Source of the DNA: Chitinophagaceae bacterium
GTDB lineage: Bacteria > Bacteroidota > Bacteroidia > Chitinophagales > Chitinophagaceae
DNA length: 40,321 bases
Direction: 5' to 3'
Assembly: GCA_026415715.1 (NCBI GenBank)
Contig: JAOAGO010000025.1
Location: 1 to 40,321 of the forward strand
In this document: piece by piece, positions 7,070 to 16,069 of the stretch
How positions within the stretch are numbered: the stretch's first letter is position 1
How the letters are laid out: every line of letters starts with the position of its first letter
The notes under the pieces: generated by a model
What the model was told of the DNA's origin: nothing
What the model saw: the letters and a program-made list of their open reading frames with translations, nothing else
Databases searched by the model: none
Program-made: the position numbers and the translations under genes

Positions 7070-8177
7070 ACGTACGTGTATTTTTCAGATTACTGAAGTG
7101 TTCTTCCAGAATCTGCTTACGCATCTCAGCCTCTTGCGGACTAAAAGGTTGCATATATAAATCTGATATCAGATCAGTGAGCTCTTCTGCCGAGCGGGCT
7201 ATATGGCACAGCGATTCCAGACCTGTTCCCTGAACCATTTCAGGTGTGGTTATGCAGTGGCGGCCTTCAAATAAGGCATGAACGAGTTTTAACTTGATAC
7301 CGGTAATGTTTTGATTTAATGCCGGTAAGATATGAATATGAGCTTTCCGGATTAAATCATCCAACTCCTGTTCTGAGGGATTGGCCACAAGACATGTATG
7401 GCTGTAAAGCTCTGCCATTTTATGTAATCTTCGAGAAGGATTTTTTCCGGCAATTACCAGCGGAATTTTTAATTTGTTAAATACTTTTCGAAGAAGCCAA
7501 AGCGCTGCTTCTTCGTTTTCGGATACCGATAAGTTTCCGTGATACAGGCAAAACGATCCTTTCCCTTCCCTGCTGATTACTGTTTGCCAAGATGGAAATG
7601 TTGGTATATATACCGATTGGCTGAGCTGATAATTTTCCACAAGCTTCTGTAAGTCCTTTTGATTCACGCAGGCATAGGTGCAGTGTTTGGGCAGGTTTTT
7701 CTGATATGACTCCAACAGGCGGCTTTCACGAAGAAAAAATAATTTTTTCCAGATAGTGGATTCAGAGCGGGCCAGTTCTTTATAATACACGCTTTCATCA
7801 TTGTGCATCCGAACCACAATTCTTCGTTGTGTATGAATATGCGGAAGCACACCGGTACAATGAACCCCTTCCAGAAGAACGGGGTGATCATCCTGATTCA
7901 GCCGTTGAATTAATTCCGGATGAATTCTGGATGAAACAATATAAGGTTGCCCGCTCCGAAATCCTTTCCACCCGGTAAACCGGTTATAAGCAAATACTTC
8001 TTCGCAATAATTTTTTAACTGAGGCGGATTTCCTCTTTCGTTGTAACTGAAATAATGAAGAAGAATCCGGACCTTCAGCTCCCTGAAGGATTTGATCCGG
8101 TTCATCATATCAATGGCGCCACCGTAATCGGGCGGCCAGGGCACATCCAGACAAACGATATGTAGAAATTTATCCAC
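7050..8177 (-). CDS. Glycosyltransferase family 4-like protein
   Basis: A 375-residue predicted cytosolic glycosyltransferase with two Rossmann-like halves (GT-B fold). The N-terminus has the Bacteroidota pattern HIVCLDVPWPPDYGGAIDM. The C-terminal half has the donor-binding side: CLYHGNLSVSENEEAALWLL, PLVIAGKNP, VANPSEQELDDLIRKA, HILPALNQNITGIKLKLVHAL. The start is a GTG at 8177: HIVCLDVP begins at residue 6 and the next methionine is too far in. It overlaps the upstream glycosyltransferase by 8 bp, which suggests translational coupling in an operon with the genes at 8170-9273 and 9281-10288. The donor and acceptor are unknown. An exopolysaccharide, O-antigen or glycoprotein glycan is likely. 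Confidence 0.82.
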   Translation of the reverse strand: MDKFLHIVCLDVPWPPDYGGAIDMMNRIKSFRELKVRILLHYFSYNERGNPPQLKNYCEEVFAYNRFTGWKGFRSGQPYIVSSRIHPELIQRLNQDDHPVLLEGVHCTGVLPHIHTQRRIVVRMHNDESVYYKELARSESTIWKKLFFLRESRLLESYQKNLPKHCTYACVNQKDLQKLVENYQLSQSVYIPTFPSWQTVISREGKGSFCLYHGNLSVSENEEAALWLLRKVFNKLKIPLVIAGKNPSRRLHKMAELYSHTCLVANPSEQELDDLIRKAHIHILPALNQNITGIKLKLVHALFEGRHCITTPEMVQGTGLESLCHIARSAEELTDLISDLYMQPFSPQEAEMRKQILEEHFSNLKNTRTFIQYLW

Positions 8178-9273
8178 AGGGTAACACTTCGCTGTAAAAT
8201 TGAAGTAAATTTTTTTGTTCCTCTTGCCAGTTGAGTTCCTTGCGGGCTTTCAGGCAATTCTTTTTTAACGATTCATATAAAACAACGTCGTCAAACAATT
8301 TGTTTACGGCAGAAAGCAAAGTTTCGGGCAAAAGGTTGTCAATCAGTACAGCTACGCCATATTTTTCATTGATTTTTCTGTATTCGGGAAAATTCATGGC
8401 AATTTGTGGTGTTCCGGCATGTATGTAATCAAAAAATTTGTTGGGAAGAGCCAGCCATTGATTTAAGCCGGTCGGTTCTGCCGGGGTAATTCCGATATAG
8501 GCCTTACGGGTCATTTTTTTTAATTCCTGCGGAAGAAGCATCCCTTTCAGTATCACCTTGTCTTGTACGTTGTGCCGAAAAATCAGTTTTTTCAGCGCAG
8601 ACATATAATTTCCGTCTCCGCAAATGACCAGCGGATAAGGAATCTCCCGCATGGCGGGAATAATCCATTCAAATCCTCTGGCCTCATTTACTGCACCCTG
8701 ATATAAAATAAATTTTTCCTTTTCATACTTTTCGGGATTCTCCTTTTCATCCAGCCAGGGCATGTTGCGTATCACGGCATAATGTACTCCGTATCTTTTC
8801 TGAAACTCTTCAGCCAGGCTTTCGCACACCGTGTAACCCTTAGAAAAAAGTGGAATCATTCTTTTTTCTATTCCCCGCCAAATTTTTTGAATGACCGGAC
8901 GAGTAACCACTTCTTTTAACTCCGAAAAAAGTTCATGCGCATCATAAATACGGGGTATTTTTTTTATTCGTGAAATAAAATATACAGGAAGGATTGTATC
9001 CAGATCGATGGCGCAAACCGCATCCATCCTTTGAAATAACAAATAAAAAAATAACCGAAGGTTATATTCGGCATAAAACAGTTTTCCTTTTCCGAAAAAA
9101 CATTTCAGTCTCTTTTGGCGGTAAGTTTTTTTTGTCAGATCGGTAGAATGACGAAGTTGTCGTCCGACCAACACCACCTGATATCCGTTTAGTGACAGTG
9201 TAGTGCAAATGCGTTCCATCCGCTGATCATACGTAAGGTCGTTGGTAACCGTAAAAAAAATGATTTTACTCAT
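8170..9273 (-). CDS. Glycosyltransferase family 4 protein
   Basis: A 367-residue GT-B glycosyltransferase. The N-terminal pattern TNDLTYDQRMERICTTL, followed by VVLVGR, is frequent in Bacteroidota surface-glycan transferases. The acceptor half also has IDLDTILPVYF and IYDAHELFSELKEV. The donor half shows LYQGAVNEARGFEWII, PLVICGDGNY, VILKGMLLPQEL, GITPAEPTGLNQWLALPNKFFDYIHAG (containing the donor-contact region) and PQIAMNFPEYRKIN. It is the middle gene of a three-gene minus-strand operon, 7 bp after the oxidoreductase gene and overlapping the next transferase by 8 bp. Substrate specificity cannot be read from the sequence. Confidence 0.87.
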   Translation of the reverse strand: MSKIIFFTVTNDLTYDQRMERICTTLSLNGYQVVLVGRQLRHSTDLTKKTYRQKRLKCFFGKGKLFYAEYNLRLFFYLLFQRMDAVCAIDLDTILPVYFISRIKKIPRIYDAHELFSELKEVVTRPVIQKIWRGIEKRMIPLFSKGYTVCESLAEEFQKRYGVHYAVIRNMPWLDEKENPEKYEKEKFILYQGAVNEARGFEWIIPAMREIPYPLVICGDGNYMSALKKLIFRHNVQDKVILKGMLLPQELKKMTRKAYIGITPAEPTGLNQWLALPNKFFDYIHAGTPQIAMNFPEYRKINEKYGVAVLIDNLLPETLLSAVNKLFDDVVLYESLKKNCLKARKELNWQEEQKNLLQFYSEVLPCG

Positions 9274-9280
9274 TTATCAT

Positions 9281-10288
9281 TCAGGTTAAGGAAATACAGC
9301 GGTAAATTTTTTCGATGGCCTCTACCGTTTTTAATCCATCTTCGGCCAGCAAAGTTTGTTGCGTTTCATTGTTCAAATCACGAACCACGTTTTCATATAC
9401 CTTGTGATGATGGCTCATGGAACCCTGATATAATCCATAGTCATTGGGTGAGCCGCTGTCCACTTCCGGAAACGTTATGTTTTCGGCTTCGCCGTATTTT
9501 ATTTTTTCCATATAAGCGCCTCCCAGCTGTATGGTCCCTTTTTCGCCCAATACGCTGAGCGATACTTCCATATTTTTCCGATAAGCGTTTACAGACCAGT
9601 GTATGCCACCGGGAATTCCTTTTTCGGTTTCTACCACCACAATACCTGTATCTTCCGATTGTATGATTTGCTGGTGCGCCAGATTTTTTCGGATGCCGTA
9701 AACCACATTCCAGTTCCCGAAAAGCCACAATAAGGAATCAATGTAATGTGAAAATTGTGTAAACAACGTACCGCCGTCAAGCTGGGTGCCCCGCCATGTT
9801 CCCAGATAGTACTCCGGCGGCCTGTTCCAGAAACAATTGAGCTGAAAGCTGTAAATTTTTCCCAGGCTATTTTTTTCCAGCAGGTCGCGAAGAAACAAAA
9901 CAGAAGGATTAAAACGGGCCGATTTAACGACGAATAATTTTTTCCCTGATTTATGAGCAGCCTCTATCATTTGTTTTGCATCGTTTGATGTAATACTCAT
10001 CGGCTTTTCGCAAATAACATGACAACCTGCCTGCAGCGCTTTTATGGAATGCAAAGGATGTAGTGCGTTGGGGGTACAGACAGCAACCACATCGGGTAAA
10101 GGAGAAGAAGATAACAACTCCTCAATGGTATAATAAGCGTTTGCATTGTACTGACGGGCCAGCGCATCTGCTTTTTCCGGCACAATATCATTAACCGCGA
10201 TCAGCTTTCCGTGTATGGATGCTTCACGGGCATGTCGACTGGCTACGGCTCCACAGCCTACAATTGCAAACTTTAGCTGTTTTTCCAT
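9281..10288 (-). CDS. Gfo/Idh/MocA family oxidoreductase, possibly WlbA/WbpB-like
   Basis: A 335-residue NAD(P)-dependent sugar oxidoreductase. The Rossmann motif is GCGAVA (residues 11-16), and the catalytic-site signature EKP is at 94-96 in VICEKPMS. The C-terminal dimerisation domain has GTWRGTQLDGGTLFTQFSHYIDSLLWLFG. That segment resembles WlbA/WbpB enzymes, which oxidise UDP-N-acetylglucosaminuronate at C3 on the way to diaminouronic acids, but the aminotransferase and acetyltransferase partners are absent here. It leads the operon with the two glycosyltransferases, so a nucleotide-sugar or glycan role is likely. The ATG lies only 5 nt after a perfect -7 box at 10294-10301. Confidence 0.85.
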   Translation of the reverse strand: MEKQLKFAIVGCGAVASRHAREASIHGKLIAVNDIVPEKADALARQYNANAYYTIEELLSSSPLPDVVAVCTPNALHPLHSIKALQAGCHVICEKPMSITSNDAKQMIEAAHKSGKKLFVVKSARFNPSVLFLRDLLEKNSLGKIYSFQLNCFWNRPPEYYLGTWRGTQLDGGTLFTQFSHYIDSLLWLFGNWNVVYGIRKNLAHQQIIQSEDTGIVVVETEKGIPGGIHWSVNAYRKNMEVSLSVLGEKGTIQLGGAYMEKIKYGEAENITFPEVDSGSPNDYGLYQGSMSHHHKVYENVVRDLNNETQQTLLAEDGLKTVEAIEKIYRCISLT

Positions 10289-10293
10289 TTGGC

Positions 10294-10301
10294 CAAATAT
10301 A
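10294..10301 (-). promoter_or_regulatory. -7 promoter box of the oxidoreductase/glycosyltransferase operon
   Basis: The minus strand reads TATATTTG, an exact TAnnTTTG match, ending 5 nt before the ATG at 10288. The transcript should start at or next to the start codon. No clear -33 TTG is seen. Confidence 0.5.
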
Positions 10302-10373
10302 CAGATAACTCTTTTGCCCGTTGTATATTCCCGACAAGCGAAAACTTTATGGTATTACATAGTGAATAAGATT

Positions 10374-10401
10374 AAAAAAAACCGCCTGATATTTCAGGCG
10401 G
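10374..10401 (-). terminator. Strong Rho-independent terminator of the sus-like operon
   Basis: On the minus strand an 8-bp perfect stem, CCGCCTGA/TCAGGCGG (10401-10394 with 10389-10382), closes a 4-nt loop and is followed by a run of eight T residues. It lies 28 nt after the stop of the DUF4397 lipoprotein gene and ends the DeoR-SusC-SusD-DUF4397 operon. Confidence 0.9.
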
Positions 10402-10429
10402 CTGTTCCTTCTGCATCCTTTGTGCTTGA

Positions 10430-11170
10430 TTAGTAGTTTGCAAAGAACGAAAGTGCTCTGGCTCCCGCTCCGGTGGTAGCCAGATAACTACCTCTGAACA
10501 CTACCGTATAGCTGCGTTTGGGATTAAGATTCATGCCGTTTAAGGTAGCCAGGTTGGTGGTTGTACCGGTGGAACGGACAAATAATGTATCCGTAAAGTT
10601 CGAAGGAAAAGGAATAAAATTGGTCACTTCGGTTACGTTCACGTTGGTAAACAGGTTTTGGTTCAGGCGTTTTGAAAAGATGTCAACAGCCGGTATGGCG
10701 GTGCGGGTATATACGAAGTTTGCAAACCGCAGGCGAGCGGTTGAATCAGCCGGTATGGTAATCGGTGTTTCTACAGTTCTTTGTCTGGGCGCCGTAATGG
10801 TATCATAAATGAATATGACATATTGCTTACCAGCCTGCAGGTTTGCAGAAAAGGCCAATGGCACTTGTGTGGTTGTGCTCAGCGTATCCCGAATGACAAA
10901 CCCCAGTGGCCCGCCCGGTACGGTGGCAGCGTAACCGGCAGAGGGAAATACGCCTCCTGAGGCCAAAAGGCTTCCCGTTAGTAAACGCCCATCCATGGCC
11001 ACCTGATTTCGGGATGCGTTGGCAATAGCCATATAGATTTGGATGAGACTGCTGTTTGAAAAGTCTCGCTGCTGTGTAATTTTTTCATCAAATGATTTAG
11101 TGCATGATGACGCTAAAAAGAATATAACGAGGATGAAGAACAATGAATTCCCAAAATTTTTACTAAACAT
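10430..11170 (-). CDS. DUF4397-domain lipoprotein
   Basis: A 246-residue predicted outer-membrane or surface lipoprotein. The hydrophobic N-terminus ends in LASSC with the lipidated cysteine at residue 23, followed by TKSFDE. The rest is beta-rich and fits the DUF4397 family (paired Ig-like units: LIQIYMAIANAS, GYAATVPGG, LRFANFVYTRTAIPAVDIFSKR, SYTVVFRGSY). The frame reaches a GTG at 11215, but that would overlap SusD and give no signal peptide. The ATG at 11170 is 26 bp after the SusD stop and begins a proper lipoprotein signal. It is the last gene of the SusC-SusD operon and may be an accessory surface glycan- or nutrient-binding protein. Its ligand is unknown. Confidence 0.82.
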   Translation of the reverse strand: MFSKNFGNSLFFILVIFFLASSCTKSFDEKITQQRDFSNSSLIQIYMAIANASRNQVAMDGRLLTGSLLASGGVFPSAGYAATVPGGPLGFVIRDTLSTTTQVPLAFSANLQAGKQYVIFIYDTITAPRQRTVETPITIPADSTARLRFANFVYTRTAIPAVDIFSKRLNQNLFTNVNVTEVTNFIPFPSNFTDTLFVRSTGTTTNLATLNGMNLNPKRSYTVVFRGSYLATTGAGARALSFFANY

Positions 11171-11196
11171 AATTTCTGTTTTATAAAGTGAACAAA

Positions 11197-12828
11197 TCAG
11201 GGTCTTGAAAACCACATTTCTTTTGTATGATAATCCAGAGCTCTGGCGCCAATGGCATCCAAAGCGGCTATGTTGTATAGATACTCCGAGTTGTATCGCG
11301 GCCGGGCTCTGTACACCAGTTTCCCGTTATTGTCCGTAAACAAATCCGCTCCGGATGGAGGTGTAAAATCTGCATAAACCTGTTGGCCGGTTACCGGATC
11401 CAGGTCGGTATAGTGATATCTTCTCATATCAACCCAGGTTTCTACCAAACCAAAGCCATACATGGCAATGTATTTCTGAAGCATGATATGAGACAAGGTG
11501 AGTTGACCTACGGGAGGTACGACTACCGGATTTGCCAAATAGGCGGCTCTGGCAGCGGGTGTGATACGCATGGAGGCCGGCACCGAATTATGATATTCCG
11601 GCGTATTTATCAGCATGTCAAAGCTGGCGTTAATTCCGTCAATATAGGCCTGGCGGGCCTGAGCGGCAAAAGCAGGCCCTTTGCGCAGGAAGGCTTCTGC
11701 TTTCATAAAGTGTACTTCGGCGGCTGTAATGATAGGGAAAGGAGACGTGTTACGGAAAATATAACGGCAGGCCGAATCGCTTCCCGGAGCAGCAGTAGAG
11801 GCAAAAGAACCGCCCCAGAAATTTTGCGGTTGCTCAGCCGTGGCTAAACCATCAGAGCCTCTGTTGGGACGAATTCCCCGATAAGTACCGTTGGCATTTT
11901 CCCGAATCAGGTACGGGGTACGCGGATCAAAAACTCCCGGAAACATCGGATTTAAACCTGTTAGCAGGTTGGCAATAAAACGACTTTGCCGTAAAGCGCC
12001 AACATTAGCCCGAAATGGTCCGTAGAAGTTATGTTCACCTACTCTACCGCCTCCTGCAAATTTTGCGGTTGCATTATCAGCTACCTGATTAATTCCGAGG
12101 TTGGCATAATGGATAACTGAATCCGGATTGTAAATGGATTTGTTTGTAAGGTGATTAAATGAACGAGCTAATACGGAATAACAAAATCTTTTCCAGCGAT
12201 TTAAATCTCCATTATAGAAGTATGCATCTCCTTGCTGAAGCTGAGGCGATGTAGTGGAATTGTTCAAATAATGAATAGCCAAATGACAAAGCCGTCGTAC
12301 TTCTTTGTACACATCTTCCTGAGAATCATAATCAAAGGTGAGGCGGGTGGGATCAAATGCCTGACGAAGGATGACTTCACCGTACATGTTGGTTAACGTA
12401 AGCCAACTCCAGGCTCTGATGGCATACCCTACACCGGCAAATTCCGGTTTTCCTTCTTCAAGCGCCCAGTCAATCATACGTCCTAAATTATGGCCCATGC
12501 CATAATAATGCATTGCCCATACTGAACCCAGCAAGTCACTTCCGCCGGTAGCGCCTCCCATCATATCAAACTGGTTGCCGGTTACATTGGTGGCCCAAAA
12601 TTGAACATAGCGGCCAACGTACAATCCGTCATTGGCTGTGCCGTATGCGCTTCCCTGCGCAGATGAACTTCCCACCATATTCCCGATAATTCCGGGCAGA
12701 AGCGTTTCAACCGGAACACGGGTAAATGCATTCGGATTCAGATAAGCTTCGTCTATTTTTTTTCTGCAGGAAACCAATGTTACACTTCCTGCCAGAATGA
12801 TTAAAAATGGTTTCAATATTTTTTTCAT
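11197..12828 (-). CDS. SusD/RagB-like nutrient-binding outer-membrane lipoprotein
   Basis: A 543-residue lipoprotein that should cap the SusC channel and bind ligand at the cell surface. The signal ends in LVSC with the lipidated cysteine at residue 21. The N-terminus of the mature part (YLNPNAFTRVPVETLLPGIIGNM, then GRYVQFWATNVTGNQFD) is typical of the SusD-like_2 branch. TPR-like helices follow (YAIRAWSWLTLTNMYGEVIL, a signature SusD helix pair), and AAEVHFMKAEAFLRKG lies in the C-terminal half. The ATG is 18 bp after the SusC stop, so the two are cotranscribed. The SusD-like_2 branch is found with varied substrates, not only glycans, so no ligand is proposed. Confidence 0.93.
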   Translation of the reverse strand: MKKILKPFLIILAGSVTLVSCRKKIDEAYLNPNAFTRVPVETLLPGIIGNMVGSSSAQGSAYGTANDGLYVGRYVQFWATNVTGNQFDMMGGATGGSDLLGSVWAMHYYGMGHNLGRMIDWALEEGKPEFAGVGYAIRAWSWLTLTNMYGEVILRQAFDPTRLTFDYDSQEDVYKEVRRLCHLAIHYLNNSTTSPQLQQGDAYFYNGDLNRWKRFCYSVLARSFNHLTNKSIYNPDSVIHYANLGINQVADNATAKFAGGGRVGEHNFYGPFRANVGALRQSRFIANLLTGLNPMFPGVFDPRTPYLIRENANGTYRGIRPNRGSDGLATAEQPQNFWGGSFASTAAPGSDSACRYIFRNTSPFPIITAAEVHFMKAEAFLRKGPAFAAQARQAYIDGINASFDMLINTPEYHNSVPASMRITPAARAAYLANPVVVPPVGQLTLSHIMLQKYIAMYGFGLVETWVDMRRYHYTDLDPVTGQQVYADFTPPSGADLFTDNNGKLVYRARPRYNSEYLYNIAALDAIGARALDYHTKEMWFSRP

Positions 12829-12846
12829 AATTATTTTTTTTATTAT

Positions 12847-15800
12847 TTAAAATGATGCTCTTAAACCAAAGTTTAATTGTAAAGGAGAAGGCAAAGTGGC
12901 ATAATCAAAGCCAAATGCTCCTACTCCGGGTGTTCCGGCCGTGTTGCCGTTGACTGCCGGATCGGCTCCACTGTAGTTGGTCAGCAGAATCAAGTCGTTG
13001 CCCGTTATAAATACACTCAGATTTTTCAGTGATTTGATCATTTTTTTCGGGAAGGAATAACTGATTGTAATGTCCCGCAAACGGAACCAGTTTACATCCC
13101 GCTCCACAAAAGCGGCTTCAGGCATGGTGGTATAATATTGGTTGTTGTAAGCCGGAATTACTGCAATCGTATTGATTGTCGGCGTAGCTGAATTTTGATT
13201 GCCATCGTTTAACACACCTTGTATAACTCGCGGCGTATAACGGTCGGCCGTAAGCTTACTGCGGCCCACAATGGTGAGAAACCGGTTCGTTCCGTTATAT
13301 ATATCTCCGCCCACTTTCAAATCCCACAAAACGGAAATACGGAACGATTTCCAGCGAATATTGTTTAACCACCCCAGCGTAAAATCCGGATTACGGTCGC
13401 CAACTACCTGGAATACCCCACCGGTTGTTAAGGGCAGTCCATTTAAGGGATTAATAATAATTTGTCCTGCATTGTTTCGCAAATAATCTGTAGCTGTTAT
13501 TGAAGTAGTCGGTCCTCCTTTCACGAGTCCGCCTCGTGCATTTCCATAAAGCCAGGTGTCTGCAATGTAATACTCGGCCACATTATCCGGCAGATTAACT
13601 ACCTTATTGTACATTTTATTGAAGTTAAAGCGCATGTTCCAGTTCAGGGCCTTATTTCTTATCATTTCATAATCAAAAACAATTTCTATACCCTGGTTTC
13701 GGGTGCTGGCCACATTCTGGGTATTGAGTACAAAGCCGGTTCCATAACTCAAACGGAAATTCTGAACAATTTGATCTTTGTTCAGTGTATTGTAGTAGGT
13801 AACGTCAAAACTTAAACGATTTTTAAATAAACGCATTTCGCTTCCCAGCTCATAGGTGCTTTGACGCTCGGGACGTAAATCCGGCGAATTATTGAAAAAG
13901 CCATATGAATAGCCTCCTCCACTGGCAAAATTGTTTACAAAAACAGACTGAGTAGAATAGGGAGTATTTAAGCGGGCAGTACCCGCAAGCGAGGTGCGCA
14001 ACTTCCAGTAATTTAGTTTACCCCCTTTTTTAAGTCCCGGCGCCAGATCACTCATAATGATACTCAGACTTCCTCCCGGATAATCATAATTTCTGTTTTG
14101 TGCCGGTAAAGTAGAAGCAGTTTCAAAACGGTGGGTATAACTTAAGAAGGCCAGATTTTTGAAGCTTAAGGCAATTTCGCCGAAGGTGGCAAACTGACGA
14201 AGAATGTTTTTATTATATTCCCCGAATGCATTTCGTAATAATCGCAAACGGGTGTTGGGGCGAGTCACGTTAGAATCCATATAATTCCCTACCAGCGCTT
14301 TCAGATCTTTGTCAGTTATCACCTGTCCGTTTTTAATCATTTTTCCTGCTGCATCTATGTTATCTACGATGTTTGTTCCATAAACGGCAAACATTCTGGT
14401 TTCATAATCCTGCCACATCGTGCCTGCCATAATTTTCAGGTTCAGGTCTTTGGCAATATTTTTTCTGAATGTTGCAGTTATGGTATGATTATATCCGAAA
14501 TATTTTCTCCAGTAGTTATCCAGCGAACCGCCGGTAGCGGCTGATACAAAGAAGGATTGGGGATGGAAAAACATGTAACCTTCCGTATTGTACGTATCAT
14601 AGCCAAAGCGGCCTGAAAATGTTAACGACTTCACAGGACTGAAATTGATACCCAGGGTGTATATCATCCGTTCGGTTTCATCGTAAGAACGGTTTTTTTT
14701 CACATTAAATAAGGGATTGTCATATTCTGCATTGGCGGCTACGTTGGCAAACAAATCCAGTTTATCGCCGGTTGTCAGGTCTTCGTAATTTCTGATGTCG
14801 TTTGTGCTGGGCCAGATCAGCAGTGACAATAAATAACTGCCGGCGCTGCGCAGCACTTTATTATTAAAGGATCTCGTATAAGCAAAAGAAGGGGTAATTT
14901 CAATTCTGTCTTTCCACAGTTTCGTGGTATTTGTTATCCTTGCGTTGTAACGCTTAAAATCGTTATTCGGCACCACGCCCTGCTGATCAAAGAGGCTTGC
15001 AGAAATGCGGAATACCGATTTTTTGATTCCGAAATCTACGCCCAGATTATGGGTTTGCGCCTTTCCGGTACGGAAAAAGCTGTTTTTATTGTCAAACAGC
15101 TGAGTTCCCGGCGCATAAGGTTCACCAAAATAAGAGAAGGTATTGGAATTTATTCCATTTACTCCGGTATTATACAAATCTATGGTTTCGGGCCAGCGAA
15201 CCACTCTCTGAATGCGGAAGCTGTTATCATACTGAATACTCAATTTGTTGGTTTTGGGTTTTTTGGTTGTAATCACAATAGCGCCCGAACTGGCCTGGCT
15301 TCCGTACAATGCGGTGGCTTCAGGGCCTTTTAATACGGTGATGGTTTCTATATCATTTGGGTTCAGGTCGGCAATTCGGTTTTGATAATCATTTACACGG
15401 TTGGGTCTGTCTGAAGCCAATCCGATTCCCTGCCCGCCGCTGGAAGTTTCATTGATGGTTTGGTTATCCAGTATTATGCCATCCACCACAAACAGAGGCT
15501 GGTTACTGAGAGAAAGCGAGTTAAATCCTCTCAAAACGATGGCGGATGAAGCGCCGGCCAGGCCGGACGTTTGATCAAGGGTTAACCCTGCAACCCGTCC
15601 CTGTAAACTATTTACAAAATTTTCTCTCTGTGTTTCCTGAATTTCTTCGCCTTTCAGGGTCTGTACGGCATAACCCATCGAACGCGGATTTCTTTTAATA
15701 TCCATAGCCGTAACCACCACTTCATCCATTGAAGTATCGGCTATTTTCAGGGTTATTCCCAGATTGCCACCCGAAGGCTTCACCTCTTCTGTCTGGTATC

Positions 15801-16038
15801 CGACAAACGTAAATTGTAAGATCTCTCCGGGATTTACCTTAATGGAAAACTTACCACTGGCATCAGTCTGAACTATGCGTCGGGTTCCTTTCACACGAAC
15901 CGTTACACCGGAAAGAGGCGCTTTCGTTTCTTCAGAAATAACAGTACCCGTTACGGTTGTTTCCTGTGCTTTTGAAGCTAATGGAATCCAAACTCCGATA
16001 GCCATCAACATGAGCATGAATCGGAAAAATTTTCTCAT
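12847..16038 (-). CDS. SusC/RagA family TonB-linked outer-membrane transporter
   Basis: A 1063-residue TonB-dependent transporter. A signal peptide (residues 1-25, ending ASKAQ) is followed by a carboxypeptidase-regulatory-like domain (about 28-105, TVTGTVISEETKAPLSGVTV). The TonB-dependent plug comes next (about 125-260, with SLQGRVAGLTLDQTSG, RGFNSLSLSNQPLFVVDG and LKGPEATALYGSQASSGAI) and a long beta-barrel ends in LNFGLRASF, with the terminal aromatic residue expected for BAM recognition. It lacks an N-terminal STN domain, so anti-sigma signalling is not expected. It is paired with the SusD gene downstream and preceded 31 bp upstream by a DeoR-family regulator, which probably controls it. 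Confidence 0.95.
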   Translation of the reverse strand: MRKFFRFMLMLMAIGVWIPLASKAQETTVTGTVISEETKAPLSGVTVRVKGTRRIVQTDASGKFSIKVNPGEILQFTFVGYQTEEVKPSGGNLGITLKIADTSMDEVVVTAMDIKRNPRSMGYAVQTLKGEEIQETQRENFVNSLQGRVAGLTLDQTSGLAGASSAIVLRGFNSLSLSNQPLFVVDGIILDNQTINETSSGGQGIGLASDRPNRVNDYQNRIADLNPNDIETITVLKGPEATALYGSQASSGAIVITTKKPKTNKLSIQYDNSFRIQRVVRWPETIDLYNTGVNGINSNTFSYFGEPYAPGTQLFDNKNSFFRTGKAQTHNLGVDFGIKKSVFRISASLFDQQGVVPNNDFKRYNARITNTTKLWKDRIEITPSFAYTRSFNNKVLRSAGSYLLSLLIWPSTNDIRNYEDLTTGDKLDLFANVAANAEYDNPLFNVKKNRSYDETERMIYTLGINFSPVKSLTFSGRFGYDTYNTEGYMFFHPQSFFVSAATGGSLDNYWRKYFGYNHTITATFRKNIAKDLNLKIMAGTMWQDYETRMFAVYGTNIVDNIDAAGKMIKNGQVITDKDLKALVGNYMDSNVTRPNTRLRLLRNAFGEYNKNILRQFATFGEIALSFKNLAFLSYTHRFETASTLPAQNRNYDYPGGSLSIIMSDLAPGLKKGGKLNYWKLRTSLAGTARLNTPYSTQSVFVNNFASGGGYSYGFFNNSPDLRPERQSTYELGSEMRLFKNRLSFDVTYYNTLNKDQIVQNFRLSYGTGFVLNTQNVASTRNQGIEIVFDYEMIRNKALNWNMRFNFNKMYNKVVNLPDNVAEYYIADTWLYGNARGGLVKGGPTTSITATDYLRNNAGQIIINPLNGLPLTTGGVFQVVGDRNPDFTLGWLNNIRWKSFRISVLWDLKVGGDIYNGTNRFLTIVGRSKLTADRYTPRVIQGVLNDGNQNSATPTINTIAVIPAYNNQYYTTMPEAAFVERDVNWFRLRDITISYSFPKKMIKSLKNLSVFITGNDLILLTNYSGADPAVNGNTAGTPGVGAFGFDYATLPSPLQLNFGLRASF

Positions 16039-16069
16039 AGCATTTTGTTTTAGTGTTTCGAATTTATAA

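Noticed and set aside
10430-11215. A GTG start at 11215 for the DUF4397 lipoprotein
   Set aside because: It would overlap SusD and remove the signal peptide from the N-terminus; the ATG at 11170 begins a good lipoprotein signal.
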